Of a DNA stretch of 64,000 bases, positions 26,935 to 36,051 are shown one piece after another. This DNA is from Myxococcus landrumus (GTDB lineage: Bacteria > Myxococcota > Myxococcia > Myxococcales > Myxococcaceae). How positions within the stretch are numbered: the stretch's first letter is position 1; every line of letters starts with the position of its first letter. The translations under genes and the position numbers were made by a program. A model generated the notes under the pieces. That model was not told where the DNA came from. It did no database searches and worked only from the letters and a program-made list of their open reading frames with translations. Location: positions 3,546,001-3,610,000 of the forward strand of contig NZ_CP071091.1 of NCBI RefSeq assembly GCF_017301635.1, given 5' to 3'.

Positions 26935-27050
26935 GGCCCAGGAGGCTAACGAGCCTCCGGGACTGCTTCCACGCGCGAAGGGACGAACCGCGGATCCCCA
27001 GGGACGAACCGTAACGCCCTGTCCGGTGTCGCGGTGACGAGCCCGAGGCG

Positions 27051-27078
27051 CTGGAGCCCCCACTCATGCGGGCTCCAG
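27051..27078 (-). terminator. Hairpin terminator after the M14 peptidase gene
   Basis: Perfect 9-bp stem CTGGAGCCC (27051-27059) and GGGCTCCAG (27070-27078) with a 10-base loop, 15 bases beyond the stop codon of the leftward peptidase gene. Confidence 0.5.
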
Positions 27079-27093
27079 GCCACCTCCGCCTAC

Positions 27094-28752
27094 CTACTCC
27101 GCCTTCTTCGGCGCGGGGGCGGGGCTCACCACGCGGTGCACGGGGTACAGCCCGCCCACCTCCACCTGCTTGTCCAGGAACTGCCACCGGCAGAAGCCGT
27201 CGTCGGAGTGAGGCTCCAGCAGGTACACGGCCAACGTGCCGCCGCGCTGCGCGGTGGGGACGTAGAGCGTGCCCTGGGAGAACTCGCGCGTGGTGCGCTC
27301 GGGGGCCACCGTGAGCACCGTCTCGAAGCGCACGGGCTTGGGCTTCATGCTCAACGGCACCTCGGCCTCGCCCGGGCGCGGGACGTTCGCCGCCACGTCG
27401 GGGCTGAAGGTCTCCTCGCGGCGCGCCACCCGGTAGCTGTCCACCAGGAAGGAGCGAGCCTTCGGGAGCGCCTCGAAGCGGATGCCGTGCCCTTCCAGCC
27501 GGGGCGCCAGCTCCGCGGGCACCAGGTAGCCCTCCGGCGTGCTCACCGCGTGCGTGGGCAGGAACGTGCGGTGGTGCGGCACGCGGTAGACCTTCTTCTT
27601 CTTCCCGGGGAAGCGGTGCTCCGCGATGCTCTTCTCGTCGAACGCCTGGACGCGCGCCATGTCACCGGGCTTCGCGTAGGCGGGGTAGTCGTACGCCAGC
27701 GCCCCTTCCGCGTCACGGGTGGCCACGCCGTAGTTGATGCCCACCAGCTCCCGAGGGTCCGGCGTCTTGCCGCGCGCGATGATGGCGTCCTGCGCCGCCT
27801 GCGTGACGGAGATGGAGGCCTTCGCGCTCCGAGCCGCCTCGCGAATCAGCTCCAGCAGCCACGCGCGCATCACCGCGCAGCGGCGCGGGTAGTCGATGTA
27901 GCTGTACGTCTCCAGCAGCACGTCCAGCCGGCCCAGCAGGCCGCGGTAGTGGCTGCCGAAGCGCGGGAGCGCCGGATAGGTGTGCCAGCCCGAGGTGGGG
28001 ACATCCTCCTCGCGGTAGTTGCCGTACCAGTAGCTGTCGAAGCCATGGCGCTTCTGCACCGCCTCGGAGACGCGCTCCAGCATCGCGCGGTTGTAGTCGC
28101 GCAGCTCCTGGAACAGCGGCTCGTTCGAGTGCGACGTGTCGAACGTCAGGTCGAAGTCGTGGATGCTGCCGTCCGTGGTGTGGCAGTCGATGAACACCTC
28201 CGGCCACCACGTCTGGTGCAGCTTCGCGACGGCGCGCGTCTCCGGCGCCTCCTGCTTCATGCTGTCGCGGTTGAGGTTCCAGCCCTCGCCCGTGTAGCGC
28301 GTGCCCACGCCGCCCTCGGGGTTGACCTGCCCCTCCAGGCTCTTCAGGTTGAGCTTGCGGTTGTTGGGGCTGATGCGGTCATTGCCGTCCGGGTTGAAGT
28401 TGGGAATCAGGACCAGGCACACCCGGTCCAACACCTTCTGGCCCAGCTTCGTCAGCGTCAAATCCCGCGCGAGCGCGAGCAGCGCTTCCTTCCCCTCCAC
28501 CTCGCCCGCGTGGATGTTCGCCTCCACCATCACCACGACCTTCTTCTGCTTGCGCGCCTGCTCGGGCGTGAAGCAGTTGCGGTCGCTCACGACGAGGGAC
28601 ACCAACGGCTGTCCCTCCCCGCTCGTCCCGAAGTCCACCCTTCGGGCGAGCTTCGTGCGGCGGCAGAGCTCGTCGATGAAGGCGAGCACGTCGGAATGAC
28701 GCGAGGTTTCGGCGTAATTCGAGGCTTCGGCGCGGGTCAGCAGCTCGGACAT
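27094..28752 (-). CDS. M14-family zinc carboxypeptidase
   Basis: 552 residues without obvious signal peptide. Zinc ligands are visible: HAGEVEGKE gives His81 and Glu84, and FIDCHTTDGS gives His191. The substrate-binding Asn-Arg pair is in WNLNRDS (about 161-162), and the catalytic Glu is probably E281 in VLLETYSY. Two hundred C-terminal residues form an extra beta-rich domain (LVPAELAPRLEGHGIRFEAL). This is the subgroup of M14 peptidases with a long C-terminal part often annotated as a succinylglutamate desuccinylase-like or exported carboxypeptidase. The absence of a signal suggests cytoplasmic peptide turnover, or a non-classical export route. Confidence 0.9.
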   Translation of the reverse strand: MSELLTRAEASNYAETSRHSDVLAFIDELCRRTKLARRVDFGTSGEGQPLVSLVVSDRNCFTPEQARKQKKVVVMVEANIHAGEVEGKEALLALARDLTLTKLGQKVLDRVCLVLIPNFNPDGNDRISPNNRKLNLKSLEGQVNPEGGVGTRYTGEGWNLNRDSMKQEAPETRAVAKLHQTWWPEVFIDCHTTDGSIHDFDLTFDTSHSNEPLFQELRDYNRAMLERVSEAVQKRHGFDSYWYGNYREEDVPTSGWHTYPALPRFGSHYRGLLGRLDVLLETYSYIDYPRRCAVMRAWLLELIREAARSAKASISVTQAAQDAIIARGKTPDPRELVGINYGVATRDAEGALAYDYPAYAKPGDMARVQAFDEKSIAEHRFPGKKKKVYRVPHHRTFLPTHAVSTPEGYLVPAELAPRLEGHGIRFEALPKARSFLVDSYRVARREETFSPDVAANVPRPGEAEVPLSMKPKPVRFETVLTVAPERTTREFSQGTLYVPTAQRGGTLAVYLLEPHSDDGFCRWQFLDKQVEVGGLYPVHRVVSPAPAPKKAE

Positions 28753-28845
28753 GGAGGCGCATCCGAGCGCTGCCCTTCCGCGACGTCAAGCACTTCGTCC
28801 GCGGTCTCTCGTGGAGTCACGATGGGCGCGGCGATTGTTGGGGAA

Positions 28846-30291
28846 TCACGTACCTGAGATGAGGCGCATCGCGATGTCGGGACTGAACTGGCCCGCGGGC
28901 GTGTTCGGCGCGATGCCGCAGTTTCCGTCGGAGTCCCCAGGCACCTTCACCCACAGGAGCATCTCCGCGCCTCCACCCGTCTGGGACACCGCGCCCAGCT
29001 TGCGGCCCGCGGGATTGCACCAGTCGCCATTGTGTCCGTTGCCGTTGCGGCTGGTGTCCACCACGAAGGGGCGCGTGTACGCATAGCGCGTGTTCAGCGC
29101 GCCATTGACCGCCGCGCCGTACGCCGTGGACGCGTCCGTGGGGTAGTAGTTGGACACGTTGAGGGCGAAGCCTCGGATGTTGCGCGCGCCCGCGGACTCC
29201 AGCCGCTGCGCCATCGTGTCGGCGGCAATCCAGCCCGCGTTGCCCCCATCCAGGTAGGCCCAGGTGTTGGGCGCGCGGTCCCGCAGCTGCTCCGTCGCGA
29301 ACCGCAACAGGCCCAGCCGCGTGTTGCGCTCGGTGTCATTGGGGAGGCAGTCGAGCTGCGCCACCGCGTCGGGCTCGATGATGACCACGGCGGGACGGTT
29401 GCCCAGGCCGGTGACGAACGCGGAGATCCACGTCCGGTAGGCCTCGGGGCTCCCCGCGCCGCCCCCCGAGTGGCTGCCGCAGTCGCGCCCGGGGATGTTG
29501 TAGGCCACGAGCACCGGGAGCTTGTCCGCCGCGTCCGCCGCGGCGACGTAGCTGGAGACCGCCGAGGCGATGTCGCCGCTCCAGTTGCCGAACCACTTCG
29601 CCCCCGCCTTGCTCGCGATGGAGTTCTGGATGCTCGCCGCGCGCGAGTCCCAGCCGTTGTTGCGCACCCACACCGCGGGGTTGGAGTCCGGGTCGACGTA
29701 GAAGCCGCTGGTCATCCCCAGCGGCCCCCCGCCCCCGCCCCCGCCTCCGGTGGAGAGCGAGATGTTGTCCAGGAACGCGGAGAAGGCGCCCGCGCCACCC
29801 AGTTGGAAGGTCACCTGCCCCGCCGTCGTCCCCAGGTTCGACGTGAAGGGGAACGAGAACGAGCGCGGCGTGCCGTCCAGGGTGATGCGCTGGTCCAGTG
29901 GCGCGGTGTACGGCGCCGTCCCCAACTGCGCCGTCACCCGCACCGTCACGGGTGCGGAGGCCGACGCGGTGAAGGCCAAGGCGTACGACTGACCGTTCAC
30001 CAGGGCGATGCCATCCTGCCCCATCGGCGCATCCCACGGATTGGCCGTGCCTCCCGTGACGTTGACCCGCAGCCTGCCATTCTCCACCACCGACTGGGTA
30101 TTGGGGCCGCTCCACCAGGGCGCCACCGAGCCTCCGCTGAAGTCGCCGTTGACGACCAGCTCGGCGAGCCCCGCGGAGACCTCACCGTGGGAGTCCGGCT
30201 CGGGCACTGGCGGTGTCGCCGGGCCACACGCACTCCAGACGGATGCCGCCAGCACCACGGGGAGCCATCCCCTCTGTTGATTCCATCGCAT
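28846..30291 (-). CDS. GH6 endoglucanase/cellobiohydrolase lipoprotein with N-terminal CBM
   Basis: 481 residues. The signal peptide ends in SVWSAC, a probable lipobox, then a Pro-rich linker. Residues about 40-185 form a CBM4/9-like carbohydrate-binding module (ELVVNGDFSGGSVAPWWSG at its start). An eight-Gly linker leads to a GH6 domain: GFYVDPDSNPAVWVRNNGW, LVAYNIPGRDCGSHSGGG with the proton-donor Asp, VVIIEPDAVAQLDCL, and DTSRNGNG. It hydrolyses beta-1,4-glucan. GGAGGA precedes ATG 30291. Cellulases of this kind are found in several myxobacteria, which do not usually grow on cellulose; cell-surface attachment suggests polysaccharide remodelling or foraging. Confidence 0.93.
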   Translation of the reverse strand: MRWNQQRGWLPVVLAASVWSACGPATPPVPEPDSHGEVSAGLAELVVNGDFSGGSVAPWWSGPNTQSVVENGRLRVNVTGGTANPWDAPMGQDGIALVNGQSYALAFTASASAPVTVRVTAQLGTAPYTAPLDQRITLDGTPRSFSFPFTSNLGTTAGQVTFQLGGAGAFSAFLDNISLSTGGGGGGGGPLGMTSGFYVDPDSNPAVWVRNNGWDSRAASIQNSIASKAGAKWFGNWSGDIASAVSSYVAAADAADKLPVLVAYNIPGRDCGSHSGGGAGSPEAYRTWISAFVTGLGNRPAVVIIEPDAVAQLDCLPNDTERNTRLGLLRFATEQLRDRAPNTWAYLDGGNAGWIAADTMAQRLESAGARNIRGFALNVSNYYPTDASTAYGAAVNGALNTRYAYTRPFVVDTSRNGNGHNGDWCNPAGRKLGAVSQTGGGAEMLLWVKVPGDSDGNCGIAPNTPAGQFSPDIAMRLISGT

Positions 30292-30489
30292 GATTGGATT
30301 CCTCCGAGCCATCCAGCCTCGCGAGGCATCCTGACCCTCTCTTCTTGAATTGCCAGCTCAATCCCTCATCACACGCATGAGCGACAGTCCTGGCGAAATT
30401 CAGAAGGTATACAAAACAGCCGCATCCATCTGGACTGAAGAGTGACACGCGGGGCGGCCATGGAAGTCCAGGCCCCCCACGAGCCCTCC

Positions 30490-32163
30490 TCACCGCAAGG
30501 CGGTGACGTGGAGCGAAGGCGTGCGCACGGGCGTGGCGCTCTCGACGACGCGCCCCAGCCGCAAGAGCAGATGCTCCTCGAAGGGCCGCCCCATGAGCTG
30601 CACGCCCACGGGCAGGCCGGCACGGTCATGTCCCGCCGGGACGGACAGCGCGGGGAAGCCCGTCAGGTTGCCCTCGCGAACGAAGCGCATCAGCGCGTCC
30701 GCGACCTGCAGGTTCGACTCGCCGTCGGGCAGCGTCGACTCGGGAATGGCGGGCGCGGAGATGGCCGTCGTGGGGGTGATGATGACGTCCACGCCCGACA
30801 TGACCGCCAGCAATTCTCGCGTCAGCCGGTGGCGGTGTCGCAGCGCATGCACCAGGTCCGTGGCGCGGAAGTGCCGGCCGATGGCCAGGTTGGTGCGCGA
30901 GTCGAGCCCGAAGTCCGAGACCCGCTCGCGCGTGTGCGGCAGCATCGACTCCGCCATCTCGCTCAAGATGATGCAGCTGTGGGTCCAGAGCACCGTGTTC
31001 AGGTCCGGCGCGGGAATCTCCACCACCACCGCGCCCGCGTTCGTGAGCGCCTTCACCGCGTCCTTGCAGCGCGCCACCACGTCGGGCGCGGCGTCCTCGA
31101 AGTACGGCCAGCAGATGCCCAGGCGAATCCCCGTCAGGTCCGCGCGCTCATAGCCGGACAGGTGGTGCGCGGGCTGCGTCTGCGCCACCACGTCCTTGCC
31201 GTCGGGCCCGGCGAGCAGCGCATACAGGGCCGCGACGTCGTCGACCGTCAGGCCCATGGGCCCGACATGGCCCACGTTCCAGCAGAGCGGCGGCACGCCC
31301 GTCTCGGGGATGCGGCCCCAGGTGGCCTTGAGCCCGACGATGCCGCACAGGGCCGCGGGGATTCGGATGGAGCCCCCTCCGTCCGCGCCGACACTCAACG
31401 GGCACAGGCCCGCTGCGACCACGGCCGCCGAGCCACTGGAGCTTCCACCCGTGATGTGCCCCAGGTTCCACGGGTTGCGCGCGGCGCCATGGTGCGGATT
31501 CAACCCGATGGGGTTGATGCCAATCTCCTGCATGTTGGCCTTGCCCAGGATGAGCGCTCCCGCGGCCCGAAGGCGCGCGGCCACCGTCGCATCCGCCGAC
31601 GCCACCTGGTTCCGGAACCGGGTGCCCAGCGTGGTGGGAAAGCCCGCCACGTCCACTTCGTCCTTCACCACCACGGGCACGCCGTCGAGCACGCTCAGCG
31701 GACGTCCAGCGCGCAGTCGCTCCGCGGAGGCTTCCGCGGCGCGCAGCACCTCCTCCGGCTTGCGCGTGATGAACATCCCCATCCGCGCCTCGCCCTGCTC
31801 CAGCTTGTCGATGGTCTCGTTCAGCCGGCGCGCCACGGCGACGGGGTCCGCCTTCCCCTCGCGGTAGGCCCGCACGAACGCGCCCACCGTCTCCCGCTCT
31901 GGCGCGGAGGTCCGCGCGGCGATGGCGCGCACGGCCTGCTCCCCCGGAGACTGGGGCTCCGTCGCGGGCGCACCGGGCGGCAGGGGGAACTGAAGCGGCG
32001 GCGCGTCTCCGGGCGACAGCTCTCGCCATGGGGTGATGCCACTGTCCCGCACCAGCTTCTCCAACACGGGAGCCCCGACCGAGCTCTCCAGGGTGTTGAC
32101 GAATGCCTTGAGCGCGAGCCCCGACACGCGCGGCGCCTTCACGGGATTGCGTTGATAGGCCAT
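30490..32163 (-). CDS. Amidase signature family enzyme
   Basis: 557 residues. The Ser-cisSer-Lys triad of the amidase signature family is visible: the Lys in LDGVPVVVKDEVDVAGF, and the Ser pair in ITGGSSSGSAAVVAAGLCPL with GADGGGSIRIPAALCG. The N-terminal 120 residues form an extra helical region before the catalytic domain, longer than in bacterial GatA. It hydrolyses an amide or ester of unknown identity; it is not GatA since no gatB/gatC neighbours exist. ATG 32163 has no Shine-Dalgarno, but TAGGCT lies 7 bases upstream on the same strand, which fits a leaderless transcript. It is 38 bases downstream of the acyltransferase-like gene. Confidence 0.88.
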   Translation of the reverse strand: MAYQRNPVKAPRVSGLALKAFVNTLESSVGAPVLEKLVRDSGITPWRELSPGDAPPLQFPLPPGAPATEPQSPGEQAVRAIAARTSAPERETVGAFVRAYREGKADPVAVARRLNETIDKLEQGEARMGMFITRKPEEVLRAAEASAERLRAGRPLSVLDGVPVVVKDEVDVAGFPTTLGTRFRNQVASADATVAARLRAAGALILGKANMQEIGINPIGLNPHHGAARNPWNLGHITGGSSSGSAAVVAAGLCPLSVGADGGGSIRIPAALCGIVGLKATWGRIPETGVPPLCWNVGHVGPMGLTVDDVAALYALLAGPDGKDVVAQTQPAHHLSGYERADLTGIRLGICWPYFEDAAPDVVARCKDAVKALTNAGAVVVEIPAPDLNTVLWTHSCIILSEMAESMLPHTRERVSDFGLDSRTNLAIGRHFRATDLVHALRHRHRLTRELLAVMSGVDVIITPTTAISAPAIPESTLPDGESNLQVADALMRFVREGNLTGFPALSVPAGHDRAGLPVGVQLMGRPFEEHLLLRLGRVVESATPVRTPSLHVTALR

Positions 32164-32201
32164 GGCGACGAGCCTACTCGCCGCGGGCCCGTGCGTGGGA
32201 C

Positions 32202-32954
32202 TCAGCCTGGAGGACGCCCCAATCCCTGGGACTGCGCCAGCGCGCGCAGACGCTCCACCAGTGCGTCCCGGTCCTCGTAGGACATGCCTTCCGTCTCGAT
32301 GGCGGGGAGGAGCTCCACGCGCACACGGCCCGGCCGCACGCGCCACTCTCCAAAGGGCAGCACGTCCCGCGCGCCATGAAACACCATGGGGACGATGCGG
32401 GCTCCAGAGCGAATCGCGAGCACCGCCGCGCCCTTCTTGTACGGCCCCAGCGCTCCATCGGGGCTGCGGCGGCCCTCGATGGACATGTAGAAACAAGCGC
32501 CCCTGCGCAGCGCGTCGGCGGCCCGGTCCACCGCGCGCCGCGCCTGCGCGCTCCATTGACGCACCACCACCACGGAGCCTTGCGACACCGGCACCCACCC
32601 AATGAAGGGCAGCGCCGCGAACTCGATGTTCATGAAGATGAGCGCCCACCGGGGGAGGGCCGCGGTCGTCACGAACGCCTCGCTCAGGCTCGTCTGGTTC
32701 AACTGGAGGAAGACATACGGCGCGCCGTCGTCATACCCGCCCGCGTTGTGGTCGACCACGTCCACATCCACGCCGAAGACGCGACGCGCCCAGAGACACC
32801 ACGTGCGCATGAGCGCATCCGAGGAGCTCGGGCGCAACGGCCCCAGCGCGAGCGCGGGAATCAGCAAGGGGGGCATCGCGGCACAAGCCACGGTCCAGCG
32901 AAGGAGGCTACTCAACGTTCCCGGTCGTTCCGGGGGCTCGAACGAGGCATCCAT
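32202..32954 (-). CDS. PlsC-like acyltransferase homologue lacking the catalytic HX4D motif
   Basis: 250 residues with hydrophobic N-terminal helices (WTVACAAMPPLLIPALAL). The order of motifs follows 1-acylglycerol-3-phosphate acyltransferases: motif II/III as SIEGRRSPDG, motif IV IVPMVFHGA, and YKKGAAVLAIRSGA. However, where motif I should read NHX4D the sequence is LNQTSLSEAF: Gln replaces the catalytic His and Glu the Asp. The protein may be inactive, use different chemistry, or belong to an uncharacterised subfamily. TATAGC lies 6 bases before the ATG, suggesting a leaderless start. An upstream frame to 33041 is open but not conserved-looking. Confidence 0.75.
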   Translation of the reverse strand: MDASFEPPERPGTLSSLLRWTVACAAMPPLLIPALALGPLRPSSSDALMRTWCLWARRVFGVDVDVVDHNAGGYDDGAPYVFLQLNQTSLSEAFVTTAALPRWALIFMNIEFAALPFIGWVPVSQGSVVVVRQWSAQARRAVDRAADALRRGACFYMSIEGRRSPDGALGPYKKGAAVLAIRSGARIVPMVFHGARDVLPFGEWRVRPGRVRVELLPAIETEGMSYEDRDALVERLRALAQSQGLGRPPG

Positions 32955-33064
32955 GCACTGGCTATAGCAGGGAGGAACCTCGTCGGCAGGGTGGAAGCAG
33001 ACCTCTCGCGCGGGTTGGCGGGCGCATGGCACGCTACGCAACGGACCCAGCTGGCGGGGAGCTC

Positions 33065-33961
33065 ATGGGACGTCCACGTGTCAACGCGCTGGAGGAGTAC
33101 AAGTCCCTGTTGGAACGCCAACGCGCGCAGGCCCTCGGCCCGGAAGAAGAGCAGCGCCTGGAGCTCCTTCGCGACGTGCTCCTGGAACTGGGAGCCCTTC
33201 CACCCGAAGGCAGCGAGCTGCCCGTCCGCGCCGCCCGCGCGGAGGCTGTGCTCGAGGTGACATTCGCCAACCAGGACGACGTGGTGCGCGCGTACAGCAA
33301 GAACATCGGAGCCGGAGGATTGGCCATCCGGACGACTCGCGCGCTGCCGGTGGGCAGCACCCTGGAGCTGCGCATCACGCTCCCCGACACGCCCCAGGCC
33401 CTGCGCACGCTCGCGCAAGTGGCCTGGTCTCGCGATGACGAGATGGGCGTGGCCTTCACCCAGCTTCCCCCGGAGACGGAGCGCAGGCTGAAGCTCTTCC
33501 TCACGCAGGACGCGTCGCTGCTCCAGCGGGTGCGCGGCGTGTTGAAGGCGGATGTGATGCAGTGGTTGACCAAGGATGTGCGGGAGCTGGGCAAGGGCCC
33601 CGCGCCCCAGGCCGCCACCGCCGTGGAGCTGGACACCCGCGTCCCCGTGCTGGTGAGCCTGACGGACACGCGGCTGCTCGCACTGGTCTCCGAGCTGTTC
33701 GAACAGAAGGGCCTGCGCATCGTGACGGACACCACCCGGCCCGCGCCCATCATCGTCGTGGACACGGGCACCGCGCTCGATGTGCTCAGCACCGCGGCCC
33801 GCCCGGGCACTCGCGTCATCATGGTCAATGTCAGCGGCCCGGATTCGTTGATGGGGCGGCTCACGAACCTCAACCCCGCCGCCTTCGTGAAGCACCCGGC
33901 CAGCGCCGCCTCGGTGCTGCTGGCGGTGGAGAAGCTGCTCGCGCTCACGAAGTCACCCTGA
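33065..33961 (+). CDS. PilZ-like domain protein (Myxococcus paralogous type)
   Basis: 298 residues, cytoplasmic. A helical lead with acidic-basic heptads (residues 1-40) precedes a PilZ-like beta-barrel at about 45-150: LEVTFANQDDVVRAYSKNIGAGGLAIRTTRALPVGSTLELRITLP, where S-x-N-I-GAGG stands for the D/N-x-S-x-x-G motif. The N-terminal RxxxR of canonical cyclic-di-GMP binders is not clear, so binding is doubtful. The C-terminal 100 residues look receiver-like (RVPVLVSLTDTRLLALVSELFEQKGLRIV, then AFVKHPASAASVL) without the phospho-acceptor pattern. GGGGAG precedes ATG 33065. Confidence 0.8.
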   Translation: MGRPRVNALEEYKSLLERQRAQALGPEEEQRLELLRDVLLELGALPPEGSELPVRAARAEAVLEVTFANQDDVVRAYSKNIGAGGLAIRTTRALPVGSTLELRITLPDTPQALRTLAQVAWSRDDEMGVAFTQLPPETERRLKLFLTQDASLLQRVRGVLKADVMQWLTKDVRELGKGPAPQAATAVELDTRVPVLVSLTDTRLLALVSELFEQKGLRIVTDTTRPAPIIVVDTGTALDVLSTAARPGTRVIMVNVSGPDSLMGRLTNLNPAAFVKHPASAASVLLAVEKLLALTKSP

Positions 33962-34044
33962 GCAGCCCGTTCACGCTTCGACTTCCGCGCATCCACTCGC
34001 TGGGCCATGCTTCACGCGCCGGTCTTCTCGCGTGAGGTGGATGC

Positions 34045-35844
34045 ATGGGTGGTGGGCTGTCGCGACTCGCAGGAGCGCTGTGTCTCATGCTGGGGTGTGC
34101 CACCGCGCCGAAGCTCCCTCCACCCGTCGAGCCACCCCGCCCCGTGCTCACGGCCTACCGCGTGCTTCCCGATGGGAGCACCACTGCGTGGACCGCGCTG
34201 ACCACGGACGCCTCCGCCTTCCAACCTCCCGCCGAGGGTGAGTGGTGCGCGGAGCCCTCGCGACCCGTGACGTCGTCCGACGAGGCGCGCCTGTTGGCCA
34301 CGGCGCTCACGAGCCACCGCGTGCCCGGCCTCTGCTTCGAGTCCATGGGAGTCCCCGAGCCCACGCTGCTCGCCGCGCTCGTGCGAGGCACGAACCTCGT
34401 GGCGCTGCGTGCCTCCGGTTCGTCCCTGGGGGATGCCCACCTGGGCGCGATGAAAGACTTCAGGGGCTGGGAAGCCCTGCACCTCGACGGGACGCGGGTG
34501 ACGGATGTCGGGCTCCTGCACCTGGTGGGGCTCCAGCGGCTGTCCGTGGTGCGCCTGGATGAGACCGCGATATCCGACCAGGGCCTCGCGTTCCTCGAAG
34601 GCATCACCACACTGCGGAGGCTGGGGCTCGCGGGAACATCGGTGAGCGCCCAGGGACTCCGGCCCCTCTCGGCGCAGACGGAACTGGAGTGGCTGGACCT
34701 CTCGGACACCTCCGTGGGCGACAGCGTCCTCACCGGGGTGCCGGGTGCCCACCTGCACACGCTCATCCTGAGCGGGACAAAGGTGACGGACGCGGGCCTC
34801 GCGCGGCTGCGGGACATGCCCCACCTCACCTGGCTGGGGCTCGCGCGGACCGGACTCTCCGACGCGGGGCTCGCGCACATCGGTGAACTGCGGGAGCTGG
34901 AAGCACTCCACGCGGGCGAGACGCAGGTGACGGACGCGGGCCTCCTCCACCTCGCGGAGTCGAAATCCCTCAGGGCCCTGGTCCTCACCAAGACGCGGAT
35001 TCAGGGCCCGGGCCTCCAGCAGGTCGCGGGGCTGCTCCGGCTGGAGCTGCTCCACCTCGACGACACGCGGGTCGGCGACGCGGCGATGGAGCACCTGCGC
35101 GGCCTGGTGTCCCTGCGTGAGCTGGAGCTGTCGCGCACCACCGTCACGGGAACGGGGCTCGGCTCGCTGGACGCACTGAGCGCGCTCGAACGATTGGGCT
35201 TGTCGGGCCTCGCCGTGACGGCCGACTCGCTCGCGGTGCTTCGGAAGATGGAGCGGCTCACCTGGCTGGACCTGAGCCACACCCCCATCGGCCCGGAAGC
35301 CCTGGCACAGGTGCCGTCGGGGCTGCGCGAGCTGGACCTGAGCCGCACCGCCTTCAGCGACGAATGGCTGCCTTCGCTCCGCCCCCTGTCCCGCCTCCAG
35401 TCGCTGCGCGCCGAGCGCACCCTGCTCACGGACCTGGGCCTGGGACAGCTCGGCGAGCTGTCCGAGCTGGCGGCGCTCCACGTCTCGGGCACCCTCGTCA
35501 ATGGCTCCGGGCTCGTCCACCTCCAACGCCTGGCCCACCTCACCCGCCTGGACCTGGGCGCGACCTGGCTGGATGCCCAGTACACCCCCGCCCTCCAAGG
35601 GCTGGCGCGCCTCACGTGGCTCAGCCTGGCCCGGGGGCGCCTGGGGGATGCCGCCCTGGGTCATCTCCCACCGGGGCTGAACACGCTCTACCTGACACGC
35701 ACCGCCGTCACCGACGCGGGGATGGACTCGCTGCGGTCGCTTCCGCACCTGAGGGAGCTGGACCTGCGGGGCACGGCCGTCACGGACGCGGCACGGGACG
35801 CGCTGAGCCGGGAGCGCGGCGTGCGGCTCATCACCGGCCTCTAG
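34045..35844 (+). CDS. Leucine-rich-repeat lipoprotein
   Basis: 599 residues. Signal peptide with lipobox LMLGC, a Pro-rich linker, then from about residue 110 to the end about 18-20 leucine-rich repeats of 24 residues following the pattern L-x2-L-x-L-x2-T-x-V-T-D-x-G-L-x2-L-x2-L, for example LHTLILSGTKVTDAGLARLR. The TDAGL version is common in planctomycetes and myxobacteria. Such proteins are surface-exposed adhesion or recognition scaffolds. GAGGTGG precedes the ATG. No partner gene is adjacent. Confidence 0.9.
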   Translation: MGGGLSRLAGALCLMLGCATAPKLPPPVEPPRPVLTAYRVLPDGSTTAWTALTTDASAFQPPAEGEWCAEPSRPVTSSDEARLLATALTSHRVPGLCFESMGVPEPTLLAALVRGTNLVALRASGSSLGDAHLGAMKDFRGWEALHLDGTRVTDVGLLHLVGLQRLSVVRLDETAISDQGLAFLEGITTLRRLGLAGTSVSAQGLRPLSAQTELEWLDLSDTSVGDSVLTGVPGAHLHTLILSGTKVTDAGLARLRDMPHLTWLGLARTGLSDAGLAHIGELRELEALHAGETQVTDAGLLHLAESKSLRALVLTKTRIQGPGLQQVAGLLRLELLHLDDTRVGDAAMEHLRGLVSLRELELSRTTVTGTGLGSLDALSALERLGLSGLAVTADSLAVLRKMERLTWLDLSHTPIGPEALAQVPSGLRELDLSRTAFSDEWLPSLRPLSRLQSLRAERTLLTDLGLGQLGELSELAALHVSGTLVNGSGLVHLQRLAHLTRLDLGATWLDAQYTPALQGLARLTWLSLARGRLGDAALGHLPPGLNTLYLTRTAVTDAGMDSLRSLPHLRELDLRGTAVTDAARDALSRERGVRLITGL

Positions 35845-35859
35845 GCACGCGGAAACGTC

Positions 35860-35904
35860 CTGACACGTCAGTGTGCTGGCTGACACGTCGGCTGGCGTGT
35901 CAGC
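35860..35904. repeat. Triple TGACACG element upstream of mscS
   Basis: CTGACACGTC occurs at 35860-35869 and again exactly 20 bases later at 35880-35889. An inverted copy lies at 35896-35904, so GCTGACACG (35879-35887) and CGTGTCAGC form a perfect 9-bp hairpin with an 8-base loop. It could be the terminator of the upstream gene, or an operator with helically phased half-sites. Confidence 0.5.
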
Positions 35905-36051
35905 ATTGGCGCCACGGGCTCCAGTAAACAGGCGGGCCGCAGCCCATTGGCGGGCTTGCGGACACCGAGCAAATGGCCCGCCCCCTGCAATACGCACACA
36001 AAACCCCGGGGCCCTCCACCCAGGTGGATGCCCGGCCCCATCAGGAGCGTC

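Noticed and set aside
34045..35844. DNA-level tandem repeat array in the LRR gene
   Set aside because: The periodicity is at the protein level; copies differ at most bases, as expected for old leucine-rich repeats.
35860..35876. Sigma-54-type promoter (TGACACG then TGTGC)
   Set aside because: The GC of the -12 element is one base too far from the -24 element; spacing in sigma-54 promoters is strict.
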